NCBI RefSeq assembly: GCF_000306785.1
Contig: NC_017955.1
Coordinates: 2,542,001-2,606,000, forward strand
Direction: 5' to 3'
DNA: 64,000 nucleotides
Source of the DNA: Modestobacter italicus
GTDB taxonomy: Bacteria; Actinomycetota; Actinomycetes; Mycobacteriales; Geodermatophilaceae
A program made the translations under genes and the position numbers. Shown in pieces: positions 14,526-25,381 of this stretch. Numbering within the stretch: the stretch's first letter is position 1; each line of letters begins with the position of its first letter. The notes beneath the pieces were generated by a model. It did not search any database. It saw only the letters and a program-made list of their open reading frames with translations, and was not told where the DNA came from.

Positions 14526-14552
14526 GACAGGTCGTTACAGCTACTGGAGGCA

Positions 14553-15236
14553 GTGCTGTTCGACATGGACGGCACCCTGGTGGAGACCGAGGAGCTGTGG
14601 GGCGAGGCCCTCGGCGAGCTCGCCGGGCAGCTCGGCGGGGTGCTCTCCGAGGGCGCCCGGAGCCGAACGGTCGGCACGTCGATGCAGGTGGCCATGGAGA
14701 TCCTCTACGCCGACCTGGGCACCACCCGCACCGAACAGCAGCACGCCGACGACGCCCGGTGGGTGGAGGACCGCACGGCGGCGCTGATGAGCAGCCGCGG
14801 CGTCCCGTGGCGTCCCGGCGCGCGGGAGCTGCTGACCGCCGTCCGGGACGCCGGGATCGCCACGGCCCTGGTGACGACGACGGCCCGGCGGATCGCGGCC
14901 ATCGTGCTGGACCGGTTCGCCGACGAGCTCGGGGAGCCGCCGTTCGACGTCACCGTCTGCGGCGACGAGGTACCGGCCCGCAAGCCCGACCCGGCGCCCT
15001 ACCGGCAGGCGATGGCCGCCCTGGGGGTCGACCCCGGGTCGAGTCTCGTGGTGGAGGACTCGGTGGTCGGGGTCACCGCCGGGCTGGCCGCGGGCGTCGT
15101 CGTCCTCGGGGTGCCGTCGTTGCAGTCACTGGACCGACGGCCCGGTCTGGTGCTCCGGGACTCCCTCGTCGGGCTGACCGTCACCGACCTCGTGGACCTG
15201 CTGGCCGGTGGCGGGGCGGTCGAGCTGCCCGCCTGA
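14553..15236 (+). CDS. HAD family phosphatase/phosphomutase
   Basis: A 227-aa (minimum) haloacid-dehalogenase-superfamily hydrolase of the beta-phosphoglucomutase/gph type. Motif I is FDMDGTLVETEE with the nucleophile Asp, motif II the Thr of LVTTTARR, motif III Lys in ARKPDPAPY and motif IV VVEDSVVGVTAG; an alpha-helical cap lies between I and II. Substrate unknown. The start is uncertain: GTG 14553 gives LFDMDGT at the N-terminus, whereas ATG 14457 overlaps the metH stop (ATGA) but would force translation of the hairpin repeat. No other standard start codon exists between GTG 14475 and 14553. Confidence 0.85.
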   Translation: MLFDMDGTLVETEELWGEALGELAGQLGGVLSEGARSRTVGTSMQVAMEILYADLGTTRTEQQHADDARWVEDRTAALMSSRGVPWRPGARELLTAVRDAGIATALVTTTARRIAAIVLDRFADELGEPPFDVTVCGDEVPARKPDPAPYRQAMAALGVDPGSSLVVEDSVVGVTAGLAAGVVVLGVPSLQSLDRRPGLVLRDSLVGLTVTDLVDLLAGGGAVELPA

Positions 15237-15245
15237 GCCCGCCGC

Positions 15246-15935
15246 TCAGCGCAGCGGCGCGGGGGCTGCGGCCTGCAGCTCGGCGAGCGCGAGGTGCCCG
15301 GCCTCGGTCACCAGCAGGGCTCGGGGCAGGCCCTCGACGGGGACGACCCAGCCGGCGGCCAGCGCCCGGTCCCGCAGGGCCGCACCCAGCCGCCCGCCCA
15401 GGTGGCTGCGCCGCTCGGTCCAGTCCAGGCACTCCCGGACCTCCGGACGGCGACCGCCCGGCGGGACGTGCCCGGCGAACCACCGCCGTCCTTCGGGTGT
15501 GACGACCAGGCCGCCGTCCGCGCTGAGCAGCCCGCCGGCGAGCAGCGCGTCGTACAGCGCGACGCCCCACCGGCCGGCCAGGTGGTCGTAGCAGGTCCGG
15601 GCCTCGGTCAGCCGGGCGTCCGCCCGGGCGCTGCGCAGCGAGGTGGGCGGGACCCGCTGACCCACCGCGGCGCCGAGCCCCTCGAGCACCGCGGCGACGT
15701 CCGGGCCGGCCAGCTGCAGGTAGCGCGACCGGCCCTGCCGGCGCTCGACCAGCAGCCCGGCCCGCACCAGGGCGGTCAGGTGCTCGCTGGCGGTCGAGCG
15801 GGCGATCCCGGCGCTGCGGGCCAGCTCGGCCGCGGTCCAGGCCCGGCCGTCCATGAGCACCAGGCACATGGCGACCCGGCTGCGGTCGGCGAGCACGGCG
15901 GCGAACCGGGCGATGGACTCGGCGGACAGCGGCAC
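15246..15935 (-). CDS. ArsR-like winged-helix transcriptional regulator
   Basis: A 229-aa DNA-binding regulator with an N-terminal winged helix-turn-helix (ELARSAGIARSTASEHLTALVRAGLLVERRQGRSRY, residues about 35-72) of the ArsR type and a longer C-terminal part, apparently a second winged-helix-like domain (ALYDALLAGGLLSADGGLVVTPEGRRWF). No metal-binding Cys cluster is evident. It is divergent from the P450-like remnant and PEP-mutase-family gene, which it may control. GTG 15935 is chosen; GTG 15953 is an alternative. Confidence 0.8.
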   Translation of the reverse strand: MPLSAESIARFAAVLADRSRVAMCLVLMDGRAWTAAELARSAGIARSTASEHLTALVRAGLLVERRQGRSRYLQLAGPDVAAVLEGLGAAVGQRVPPTSLRSARADARLTEARTCYDHLAGRWGVALYDALLAGGLLSADGGLVVTPEGRRWFAGHVPPGGRRPEVRECLDWTERRSHLGGRLGAALRDRALAAGWVVPVEGLPRALLVTEAGHLALAELQAAAPAPLR

Positions 15936-15995
15936 CTGCCCATCCTGGAGCACGGTTCGGTCCCGGCCGAACACCCGCGGCACCACCCTGGGGGC

Positions 15996-16552
15996 ATGCG
16001 CCTGCTGCCGTCCTCCGTCCTCCTGGACCCGGGCTACCGGGTCCCCGCCGCGCCGACCGCGACCGGCGGGCTGGGTTGGTTGCGGGCGGCGGTGCCCCGG
16101 TTCAGCGACGGGGAGGTGCACGCCCGCCGCCGGGCGCTCGTCGACCGCCTGCTGGCCGGCGTCGACGCGGCCCCGGACCCGGGAGCGGATCCGACGACCG
16201 CGCTGCTCCAGGCGCTGGGGCTGCCGCCGGGCTGCCTGCCCGACGTCGAGCTGGTGGCCGCGGCCTACCAGCCGCACGCGCCGCAGTCGGCCGCGGCGGA
16301 CGCGGCCGCCGACCGGCTGGTCGCCCGGTGCGGAGGCCGCACGGAAGCGGCCGCGGCGCGGGTCTGCGTGCTGGTCCAGGCGCACGCCGCGCTCCGGGCC
16401 CTGCGCGCCCTGCTCCGGGCGGGTACCGGCGGGCCCCCGGTCCCGACCACCCGCCGGGGTCTATTCGGCGGGGAGCACCGTCGAGGTCGACCTGGACCGG
16501 GGCACCCTTCTGCGCCGGTTTTTTTGCCTGCCCCCGTAAGGGCGATCGCTGA
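15996..16552 (+). pseudogene. Decayed P450-like gene with broken haem-binding loop
   Basis: An open frame starting MRLLPSSVLLDPGYR (ATG 15996) runs about 160 codons with helical P450-like sequence (RRALVDRLLAG, QPHAPQSAAADAAADRLVA) to PPVPTTRR. There it shifts: the expected next stretch, VYSAGSTVEVDLDRGT, lies in the +1 frame (16467-16515) and the haem-loop-like GAPFCAGFFACPRKG lies in the third frame, ending in TGA near 16552. The loop has the P450 Cys but lost Gly and His/Arg positions of FGxGxHxC. At least two frameshifts, one near a run of seven T, indicate a pseudogene. The open frame then merges by chance with the next gene. Confidence 0.6.
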
Positions 16553-16589
16553 GATGTTAGGCCGCCGGGGGGGCGGCGGTGCAGCCCCG

Positions 16590-17373
16590 GTGTCGGCCGA
16601 CCTGGCGGCCCGGCGGGCCACCTTCGCCGCGCTGCACCGGGGTCCGCAGCCGCTGCTGCTGCCCAACGCCTGGGACGTCGCGTCCGCGCTGGCCCTGGTG
16701 GCCGACGGGCACCCCGCGATCGGGACGACGAGCCTGGGCATCGCGGCGGCCGCCGGTCACCCGGACGCCAGCCGTGCGGTCCGCCGGCACACCGTGGACC
16801 TGGTCACCCGGCTGGCGGAGCTGCCGGTGCCGGTGACCGCCGACCTGGAGGACGGCTTCTCCGACGACCCGGCCGAGGTGGCCGCGCTCGTGGCCGGCCT
16901 GCCGGTCGCCGGGGTGAACCTGGAGGACAGCACCGGCGGGCGGCTGGTCGACCCGCGCCGGCACGCCGACCGGGTGACCGCGGTGAAGGAGACCTGCCCG
17001 TCGGTCTTCCTCAACGCCCGGGTGGACACCTGGTGGCTGGGCCGGGACGCGACCCTGGCCGGCACCCTCGCCCGCGCCGAGCGCTACGTGGCGGCGGGCG
17101 CCGACGGGGTGTTCGTGCCCGGCGCCCTCACCGAGCCCGACATCGAGGCGCTGACCCGTGCGCTGCCGGTGCCGGTGAACGTCCTGGCGACGCCGCACGC
17201 CATGCTGCCCCGGCTGGCGGAGCTGGGCGTCCGCCGGGTGAGCACCGGCTCGCTGCTGTTCCGGGCCGCGCTGGACGCCGCCGTCGGAGTCGCCGGCCGG
17301 CTGCGGGACGGCGAGCCCGCACCCCCGGCCACCGGGTACGCCGAGGTCGACGCCCGCAGCACGGCCGGCCGGC

Positions 17374-17387
<14 letters not shown>
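16590..17387 (+). CDS. Isocitrate lyase/PEP mutase family protein
   Basis: A 265-aa TIM-barrel enzyme of the PEP mutase/isocitrate lyase superfamily, whose members cleave or form C-C or P-C bonds next to a carboxylate. The first strand is LLLPNAWDVASALAL; metal and substrate residues sit in TADLEDGFSDDP and GVNLEDSTGG; the C-terminal RRVSTGSLLFRAALDA is typical. The active-site KKCGH loop of isocitrate lyase is absent, so the activity is closer to methylisocitrate/oxaloacetate-type or unknown. GTG 16590 gives the usual length; ATG 16554 is an alternative. Its end overlaps the convergent RecB-like gene by 14 nt. Confidence 0.85.
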
Positions 17388-19366
<1,979 letters not shown>

Positions 19367-19462
19367 CCCCTCGCGCGGCGGCCGCCGGATGTCGGGGGGA
19401 TGACGGCGGGGACCACCGGACCCGGGCGTCGCGCAGGGTGCGGCGTCGTCGGTGCCCGCGTG

Positions 19463-19470
19463 TATAGATT
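19463..19470 (+). promoter_or_regulatory. -10 region of mpa
   Basis: TATAGATT contains overlapping -10 hexamers TATAGA and TAGATT, giving a leader of roughly 30 nt before ATG 19507 with its GGAGG at 19496-19500. No clear -35. Confidence 0.5.
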
Positions 19471-19506
19471 GGCTCCCTGGCCCCCGATGGTGTGCGGAGG
19501 TGCGCG

Positions 19507-21285
19507 ATGACCGTGGGTCCCGACGAGTTCCGAGCGCGACGTGAGCGTGACGTCGCCTCGCTGGTCAGCCAGATCTCCTACCTCGAGGAGGAGATCGGGC
19601 TGCTGCGACGCAAGGTGTCCGACAGCCCGCGTCAGGTGCGCGCGCTGGAGGAGCGGCTCGCCGAGGCGGAGGGCCGGGCGGCCTTCCTGTCCGAGCGGAA
19701 CGACAAGCTGGCCGGCACGCTGCGCGAAGCGCGCGAGCAGCTGGTCATGCTGAAGGAGGAGGTCGAGCGGCTCGGCCAGCCGCCGTCTGGCTACGGCGTC
19801 TTCCTGGAGCGGTTCGAGGACGGCTCCGTCGACGTGTTCACCGGCGGCCGCAAGCTGCGGGTCTCGGTGTCCCCGACGATCGAGGTCGAGGAGCTGCGGC
19901 ACGGGCAGGAGGTCATGCTCAACGAGGCGATGAACGTGGTCGCCGCGCGGGGCTTCGAGCGGGCCGGTGACGTGGTCATGCTCAAGGAGCTGCTCGAGCC
20001 GCTGCCGGGCATCCCGCGGCGGGCGCTGGTCATCGGGCACACCGACGAGGAGCGGGTGGTCTACCTCGCCGACTCCCTGGAGGGGCAGCCGCTGCGCAGC
20101 GGTGACTCGCTGCTGCTGGAGTCCCGCTCGGGCTACGTCTACGAGCGGATCCCCAAGAGCGAGGTCGAGGAGCTCATCCTCGAGGAGGTCCCCGACATCG
20201 ACTACACCGACATCGGTGGGCTGTCCCGGCAGATCGAGCAGATCCGCGACGCGGTGGAGCTGCCGTTCCTGCACGCCGACCTGTTCCGCGAGTACGAGCT
20301 GCGGCCGCCGAAGGGCATCCTGCTCTACGGGCCGCCCGGGTGCGGCAAGACGCTGATCGCCAAGGCGGTGGCCAACTCGCTGGCCAAGAAGGTCGCCGAG
20401 ATGAACGGCGACGACGACCGGAGCCAGGGGAAGTCGTTCTTCCTCAACATCAAGGGCCCGGAGCTGCTCAACAAGTACGTCGGTGAGACCGAGCGGCACA
20501 TCCGCCTGGTGTTCCAGCGGGCCCGGGAGAAGGCCAGCGAGGGCACACCGGTCATCGTGTTCTTCGACGAGATGGACTCCATCTTCCGGACCCGCGGGTC
20601 CGGGGTGTCCTCCGACGTGGAGAGCACGATCGTCCCGCAGCTGCTCAGCGAGATCGACGGCGTGGAGGGGCTGGAGAACGTCATCGTCATCGGCGCCTCC
20701 AACCGGGAGGACATGATCGACCCGGCCATCCTGCGGCCCGGCCGGCTCGACGTGAAGATCAAGATCGAGCGGCCCGACGCCGAGGCCGCCCGGGACATCT
20801 TCAGCAAGTACCTGACGACGACGCTGCCGATCCACACCGACGACCTGGCCGAGCACGGCGGCAGCCGCGAGGCGACGATCGCCGGGATGATCCAGAGCAC
20901 CGTCGAGCGGATGTACACCGAGACCGAGGAGAACCGCTTCCTGGAGGTCACCTACGCCAACGGTGACAAGGAGGTCCTGTACTTCAAGGACTTCAACTCC
21001 GGCGCGATGCTGCAGAACATCGTCGACCGGGCCAAGAAGATGGCGATCAAGGACCGGCTGGAGACCGGCGTCGGGGGCCTGCGGGTCGGGCACCTGATGG
21101 CGGCGTGCGTGGACGAGTTCAAGGAGAACGAGGACCTGCCCAACACGACCAACCCCGACGACTGGGCGCGGATCTCGGGCAAGAAGGGCGAGCGGATCGT
21201 CTACATCCGCACGCTCATCAGCGGCAAGGGCCCGGAGAGCGGCCGGGCCATCGACACCGCGACCAACACCGGCCAGTACCTGTAA
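19507..21285 (+). CDS. mpa: Proteasome-activating AAA+ ATPase Mpa/ARC
   Basis: Hexameric ATPase that binds Pup, unfolds pupylated proteins and feeds them to the 20S proteasome. The 592-aa protein shows an N-terminal coiled coil (residues about 10-85) that captures Pup, two OB domains, then the AAA module: Walker A GPPGCGKT near 280, Walker [11 protein letters not shown] near 355, sensor GASNRED and arginine-finger RPGRLD. It ends QYL, the penultimate-Tyr motif that docks on PrcA. ATG 19507 has GGAGG 6 nt upstream. A strong terminator follows, separating it from dop. Confidence 0.97.
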   Translation: MTVGPDEFRARRERDVASLVSQISYLEEEIGLLRRKVSDSPRQVRALEERLAEAEGRAAFLSERNDKLAGTLREAREQLVMLKEEVERLGQPPSGYGVFLERFEDGSVDVFTGGRKLRVSVSPTIEVEELRHGQEVMLNEAMNVVAARGFERAGDVVMLKELLEPLPGIPRRALVIGHTDEERVVYLADSLEGQPLRSGDSLLLESRSGYVYERIPKSEVEELILEEVPDIDYTDIGGLSRQIEQIRDAVELPFLHADLFREYELRPPKGILLYGPPGCGKTLIAKAVANSLAKKVAEMNGDDDRSQGKSFFLNIKGPELLNKYVGETERHIRLVFQRAREKASEGTPVIVFFDEMDSIFRTRGSGVSSDVESTIVPQLLSEIDGVEGLENVIVIGASNREDMIDPAILRPGRLDVKIKIERPDAEAARDIFSKYLTTTLPIHTDDLAEHGGSREATIAGMIQSTVERMYTETEENRFLEVTYANGDKEVLYFKDFNSGAMLQNIVDRAKKMAIKDRLETGVGGLRVGHLMAACVDEFKENEDLPNTTNPDDWARISGKKGERIVYIRTLISGKGPESGRAIDTATNTGQYL

Positions 21286-21298
21286 CGAGCAGCACCGA

Positions 21299-21336
21299 CG
21301 ACCGGCCCCTGCTGCTCACGCGGCAGGGGCCGGTCG
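21299..21336 (+). terminator. Terminator between mpa and dop
   Basis: A perfect 14-bp stem, CGACCGGCCCCTGC with GCAGGGGCCGGTCG, and a 10-nt loop, 13 nt after the mpa stop. No U tract, as is common in high-GC actinobacteria. Confidence 0.8.
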
Positions 21337-21373
21337 CCCGTGCGCTGCCCACCGGCCCGTCGCCCGCGCCGCC

Positions 21374-21379
21374 TAACCT
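21374..21379 (+). promoter_or_regulatory. -10 hexamer of dop
   Basis: TAACCT, 6 nt before ATG 21386; dop therefore has its own start after the terminator. Confidence 0.5.
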
Positions 21380-21385
21380 GAGCCC

Positions 21386-22891
21386 ATGAGCGTGCGACGG
21401 GTCATGGGCACCGAACTCGAGTACGGGATCTCCGTGCCGGGACAGCCGGGTGCGAACCCCACGACGCTGTCGAGCCAGGTGGTGAACGCCTGGGCCGTGG
21501 CCGAGGCGCCGACGCCCCGGCGGCCGCGCTGGGACTTCGAGGAGGAGTCGCCGCTGCGCGACGCGCGGGGGTTCGACCTCTCCCCGGCCAGCGCGCTGGA
21601 CCACGCCGACCTCGACGAGGACGCCGGGATGGCCAACGTCATCCTGACCAACGGCGCCCGGCTGTACGTCGACCACGCGCACCCGGAGTACTCGACGCCG
21701 GAGGTGACCACCCCGCGCGACGTCGTGCTCTGGGACAAGGCGGGGGAGAAGATCATGGCCGAGGCGGCCCGCCGCGCGGCCCGGGTCCCCGGCACCCAGC
21801 CCATCCAGCTGTACAAGAACAACACCGACGGCAAGGGCGCCTCGTACGGCTCGCACGAGAACTACCTGATGAGCCGCTCGACGCCGTTCATCGACATCAT
21901 CCGCGGCCTCATCCCGTTCTTCGTCACCCGCCAGGTGTTCGCCGGCGCCGGCCGGGTGGGCATCGGCACGGAGGGGCGCACCCAGGGCTTCCAGCTGTCC
22001 CAGCGGGCCGACTTCTTCGAGGTCGAGGTCGGGCTGGAGACGACGCTCAAGCGGCCGATCATCAACACCCGGGACGAGCCGCACGCCGACGCCGACAAGT
22101 ACCGCCGGCTGCACGTGATCATCGGGGACGCCAACCTCGCCGAGCTGTCCACCTACCTGAAGGTCGGGACGGCGTCGCTGGTGCTGGCGATGATCGAGGC
22201 CCGGGCGCTCACCCAGGACCTCACGATCGAGGAGCCGGTCGAGGCGCTGCAGGCGGTCAGCCACGACCCCTCGCTGACCCACCGGGTGCGGCTGCGCGAC
22301 GGGCGGCGGCTGACCGCCATCGAGGTGCAGCAGGAGTACCTGGCCATGGCCCGGAAGTTCGTGGCCGACACCGGCACCGACGACGAGCAGACCGCCGACG
22401 TGCTCCGCCGGTGGGCCGAGGTGCTCGAGGAGCTCAGCATCGACCCGATGCGGCTGGCCGACCGGCTGGACTGGCCGGCGAAGCTGCGGCTGCTGGAGGG
22501 GTACCGCCAGCGCGACGGCCTGCAGTGGGGGGACGCGCGGCTCAAGCTCGTCGACCTGCAGTACTCCGACGTGCGGCCGGACAAGGGGCTGTACCACCGG
22601 CTGGTCGCCCGCGGGTCGATGCAGCGGCTGCTCACCGACGAGGAGGTCACCCGGGCGATGACCCACCCGCCGGTCGACACCCGGGCCTACTTCCGCGGCG
22701 AGTGCCTGCGGCGCTACCCCGCCCAGGTGGCCGCCGCGTCCTGGGACTCGGTCGTGTTCGACGTCGGCCGGGAGAACCTGGTGCGCATCCCGACCATGGA
22801 GCCGCTGCGCGGGACCCGCGAGCACGTGGGGGCGCTGTTCGACTCCACGTCCTCGGCGGCCGAGCTCGTGGACACGATCACCGGCGGCTGA
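21386..22891 (+). CDS. dop: Pup deamidase/depupylase Dop
   Basis: Converts the C-terminal Gln of Pup to Glu so that PafA can ligate it, and removes Pup from substrates. The 501-aa protein belongs to the glutamine-synthetase-like carboxylate-amine ligase fold and is a paralogue of PafA at 26353. Signatures are [12 protein letters not shown], the nucleophile-containing [14 protein letters not shown] near residue 95, [19 protein letters not shown] and [17 protein letters not shown]. It is longer than PafA and carries the Dop-specific loop after the first strand (residues about 40-70). Its product is required because Pup here ends in GGQ. The 3' end overlaps the convergent 2H gene by 14 nt. Confidence 0.96.
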   Translation: MSVRRVMGTELEYGISVPGQPGANPTTLSSQVVNAWAVAEAPTPRRPRWDFEEESPLRDARGFDLSPASALDHADLDEDAGMANVILTNGARLYVDHAHPEYSTPEVTTPRDVVLWDKAGEKIMAEAARRAARVPGTQPIQLYKNNTDGKGASYGSHENYLMSRSTPFIDIIRGLIPFFVTRQVFAGAGRVGIGTEGRTQGFQLSQRADFFEVEVGLETTLKRPIINTRDEPHADADKYRRLHVIIGDANLAELSTYLKVGTASLVLAMIEARALTQDLTIEEPVEALQAVSHDPSLTHRVRLRDGRRLTAIEVQQEYLAMARKFVADTGTDDEQTADVLRRWAEVLEELSIDPMRLADRLDWPAKLRLLEGYRQRDGLQWGDARLKLVDLQYSDVRPDKGLYHRLVARGSMQRLLTDEEVTRAMTHPPVDTRAYFRGECLRRYPAQVAAASWDSVVFDVGRENLVRIPTMEPLRGTREHVGALFDSTSSAAELVDTITGG

Positions 22892-23435
22892 GGGGGAACG
22901 TCGCCCGGACCGCCCAGCGGTCGTCCGGGGTGTCCCGCGCGAGCAGGGCGACCTCGGTCGCGCGGCCGCGGACCGGCAGCTCGGCCCGCACCTCCCGCTC
23001 CGCCGCCTCGAGCAGCGGCCGGGGACGCCGGTGGCCCACGGTCAGGTGCGGGACGACGTCGGCGAACCGACCCTCGAAGGGCGGGTGCGCCGGGAACGCG
23101 GCGGACACCCGGTCGGTGAGCTCGCGGAACGGCGCGGGGTCGGCGGGGGCGAGCCACAGCACGTCGTCGCCGAACCAGGTGGTCCCGGTGAACGCGTGGT
23201 CGAAGGCGGGCACGGCGCCGACGGCCCGGGCGACCCGGGCGAGGGTCGGCTCGTCGAGCGCGGACGGCGCCGCGAAGGGGAAGAGCACCGTGACGTGGGC
23301 CGGGGCGCCGCGCGCGGCGTTGTCGTCCAGCAGCAGCCGGTGCCGGCCGACGACCGGCTCCGCCTCGGGCACGAGCACGACCAGTCCGGACAGCGCGGAG
23401 TCCTCGGCCACCGGGTGACCGTAGGCGCTGCCCAC
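22878..23435 (-). CDS. 2'-5' RNA ligase family (2H phosphoesterase) protein
   Basis: A 185-aa 2H-superfamily protein. The two catalytic HxT motifs are HVTVLF and HLTVGH, spaced as usual. Related proteins hydrolyse cyclic phosphates or ligate RNA; the substrate here is unknown. It lies antisense between dop and pup, interrupting the otherwise collinear proteasome cluster. Start GTG 23435. Confidence 0.85.
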   Translation of the reverse strand: MGSAYGHPVAEDSALSGLVVLVPEAEPVVGRHRLLLDDNAARGAPAHVTVLFPFAAPSALDEPTLARVARAVGAVPAFDHAFTGTTWFGDDVLWLAPADPAPFRELTDRVSAAFPAHPPFEGRFADVVPHLTVGHRRPRPLLEAAEREVRAELPVRGRATEVALLARDTPDDRWAVRATFPLSRR

Positions 23436-23498
23436 CGGCGGGTTCGACCGTTTTCCCCGGGCACCGCGGGACGACGGCGAACTGTCACATCACGCGGG

Positions 23499-23504
23499 TA
23501 GCTT
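23499..23504 (+). promoter_or_regulatory. -10 hexamer of pup
   Basis: TAGCTT about 40 nt upstream of ATG 23547; the leader carries AGGAGG just before the start, so pup is expressed from a leadered transcript unlike dop and pafA. Confidence 0.45.
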
Positions 23505-23546
23505 CACCTCCAGCACCGACCCCAGCACCGAGCTCAGGAGGACGAC

Positions 23547-23756
23547 ATGGCCACCAGGGACACCGGCGGGCAGCAGCGGGCCACGCGGTCGCGCGAGGAG
23601 ACCGAGGAGGTCGAGGCGTCGGTCGACACCGACGTCTCCGAGCGCACCAAGGAAGTGACCGAGGACGTCGATTCTCTGCTCGACGAGATCGACGGGGTCC
23701 TCGAGGAGAACGCCGAGGAGTTTGTGCGTTCTTACGTACAAAAAGGGGGTCAATGA
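23547..23756 (+). CDS. pup: Prokaryotic ubiquitin-like protein Pup
   Basis: A 69-aa intrinsically disordered protein tag that is covalently attached via its C-terminal residue to lysines of proteins for proteasomal degradation. The C-terminal half forms the helix that binds the Mpa coiled coils (DVDSLLDEIDGVLEENAEEF), and the end is YVQKGGQ, so Dop must deamidate the last Gln. It starts with ATG behind AGGAGG. The last dozen codons (TTT, CGT, TCT, GTA, CAA, AAA, GGT, CAA among them) are unusually A/T-ending for this genome and blend into the lower-GC downstream gene. Confidence 0.97.
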   Translation: MATRDTGGQQRATRSREETEEVEASVDTDVSERTKEVTEDVDSLLDEIDGVLEENAEEFVRSYVQKGGQ

Positions 23757-23786
23757 CCAAGATCATCTCTTCGTTTCCCGACCTTG

Positions 23787-24539
23787 ATGGAGACGAAGTT
23801 CTGTCGCGATTGTGGAGCGCACAGGCCGGTCGCTGACTTCAGCAGCAACAAGCGCTCGCGCGACGGGCTGGCGTTCTACTGCCGTGAACACTTGTCGGCA
23901 CGGAGCGCCAGGAGTCGCGAAGCCAGGCGTGTGCAGCCCCGGCGTTACCGGGTCACTCCGACCGACGTGGACGTGCCGCCGGGTTTCAAGTGGTGCCCTG
24001 ATTGCTCCCGCGTCCTGCCTTTCGCGGACTTCCCTCGCTCGCGATCCCACGCGTCCGGCATCGCGACCTACTGCTTGTCCTGTCACAACCTGCGCGGAAA
24101 GCAGTCTCGGGAGAAGGTCGGCGGTAGCCGGACGTACCACCTCTCGCGGCGGTACGGGATCTCCGCTCAGGAGGCTGACCTCATGCTCGCCGCGCAGGGT
24201 GGGTTGTGCGCGGTCTGCCGGGTGGCGCCGGCGGTGCACGTCGACCACGACCACGCTACCGACGCCGTCCGGGAACTGCTCTGCTTCAACTGCAACGGCG
24301 GTCTCGGCCAGTTCCGGGACGACCCAGCTGTCCTGCGGGCGGCTGCGGACTACGTCGAGCGGCACCGCGAGCTGCAGCGGCGGAACCGGCCGCGGCCGTT
24401 GGCCCGGCGCCGTCCCGAGGTCACGGTGCGGGCCGGGACCCCGCCGGTAGGGTCCAACCGACGTCCGCCGGTGATCCGGCGGACGGGTCTGTGCAGTCGA
24501 GGCCGCGCGTTCCTGGCGGCGAGAGAGGCGGATGCGTGA
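23787..24539 (+). CDS. HNH (endonuclease VII-type) protein between pup and prcB
   Basis: A 250-aa protein with two tandem zinc ribbons of the same design: residues about 4-35 (KFCRDCG...[19 protein letters not shown]) and about 74-105 (KWCPDCS...[20 protein letters not shown]). A C-terminal recombination-endonuclease-VII/HNH domain follows (LCAVC...[21 protein letters not shown]), with catalytic His and four zinc Cys intact. A basic tail of about 45 residues follows. The codons are less GC-biased than those of neighbours. It has no Shine-Dalgarno, lies in frame with pup behind a single TGA, and its end overlaps prcB by GTGA. Its role in the proteasome operon is unknown; I recall an ORF at this position in Streptomyces too. 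Confidence 0.85.
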   Translation: METKFCRDCGAHRPVADFSSNKRSRDGLAFYCREHLSARSARSREARRVQPRRYRVTPTDVDVPPGFKWCPDCSRVLPFADFPRSRSHASGIATYCLSCHNLRGKQSREKVGGSRTYHLSRRYGISAQEADLMLAAQGGLCAVCRVAPAVHVDHDHATDAVRELLCFNCNGGLGQFRDDPAVLRAAADYVERHRELQRRNRPRPLARRRPEVTVRAGTPPVGSNRRPPVIRRTGLCSRGRAFLAAREADA

Positions 24540-25378
24540 ACGAACAGTCGACTACCCGGAGCGGGTTCACCCCCGCCTATCTGGACCGGGTGGGCTCCTC
24601 GTTCACCGACTTCCTGGGCACCACCGCCCCCGACCTGCTGCCCGGCCGGCGCACGCTGCCGGCGGTGTCGGTCGCCGAGCTCGCCCCGCACGCGACCACG
24701 ATCGTCTCGGTGACCTTCGACGGCGGCGTCCTGATGGGCGGTGACCGGCGGGCGACCATGGGCAACCTCATCTCCAGCCGGGACATCGAGAAGGTCTACG
24801 CCGCCGACTCCTGGTCGGTCATCGGCATCGCCGGCGCCGCGGGCATCGCGATCGAGATGGTCCGGCTGTACCAGGTCGAGCTCGAGCACTACGAGAAGAT
24901 CGAGGGGATGACGATGTCCCTCGACGGCAAGGCCAACCGCCTCGCCGGGATGATCCGCGGCAACCTCGGCGCGGCCATGCAGGGCCTGGCCGTCGTCCCG
25001 CTCTTCGCCGGCTACGACCTCGACGCCGCCGAGGGCGCCAGTCCCGGCCGGATCTTCAGCTACGACGTCACCGGCGGGAACTACGAGGAGCGCGGCTACG
25101 CCTCGGTCGGCTCCGGCTCGCTGTTCGCCAAGAACTCGCTGAAGAAGACGTGGCGCCCGGGGCTGTCCGCCGAGGCCGCCACCCGCGCGCTCGTCGAGTC
25201 CCTCTACGACGCCGCCGACGACGACTCCGCCACCGGCGGACCCGACACCGTCCGGCGGCTCTACCCGATCGTGTACCGCGTCGACGCCGAGGGCGCGGTG
25301 CGGTTGACCGACGACGAGGTCGCCGCGGTCGCCGAGGCGATCGTCGCCGACCGGTCCGCCGCCGAGCGGGAGGCCTGA
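24536..25378 (+). CDS. prcB: Proteasome beta subunit PrcB
   Basis: Catalytic subunit of the 20S proteasome, an N-terminal-nucleophile threonine protease. The 280-aa precursor has a propeptide of about 53 residues; autocleavage before [11 protein letters not shown] would expose catalytic Thr54. Supporting residues are Asp in [10 protein letters not shown] and Lys in EKVYAADS (equivalent to Thr1/Asp17/Lys33). GTG 24536 overlaps the end of the HNH gene by 4 nt, so its translation is probably coupled to it. prcA starts 3 nt after its stop. Confidence 0.96.
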   Translation: MNEQSTTRSGFTPAYLDRVGSSFTDFLGTTAPDLLPGRRTLPAVSVAELAPHATTIVSVTFDGGVLMGGDRRATMGNLISSRDIEKVYAADSWSVIGIAGAAGIAIEMVRLYQVELEHYEKIEGMTMSLDGKANRLAGMIRGNLGAAMQGLAVVPLFAGYDLDAAEGASPGRIFSYDVTGGNYEERGYASVGSGSLFAKNSLKKTWRPGLSAEAATRALVESLYDAADDDSATGGPDTVRRLYPIVYRVDAEGAVRLTDDEVAAVAEAIVADRSAAEREA

Positions 25379-25381
25379 GCC

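Noticed and set aside
23743..23752. Programmed frameshift at the A5G5 run in pup
   Set aside because: Pup needs its GGQ end and the normal frame already stops right after it; neither shifted frame leads into a recognisable extension.
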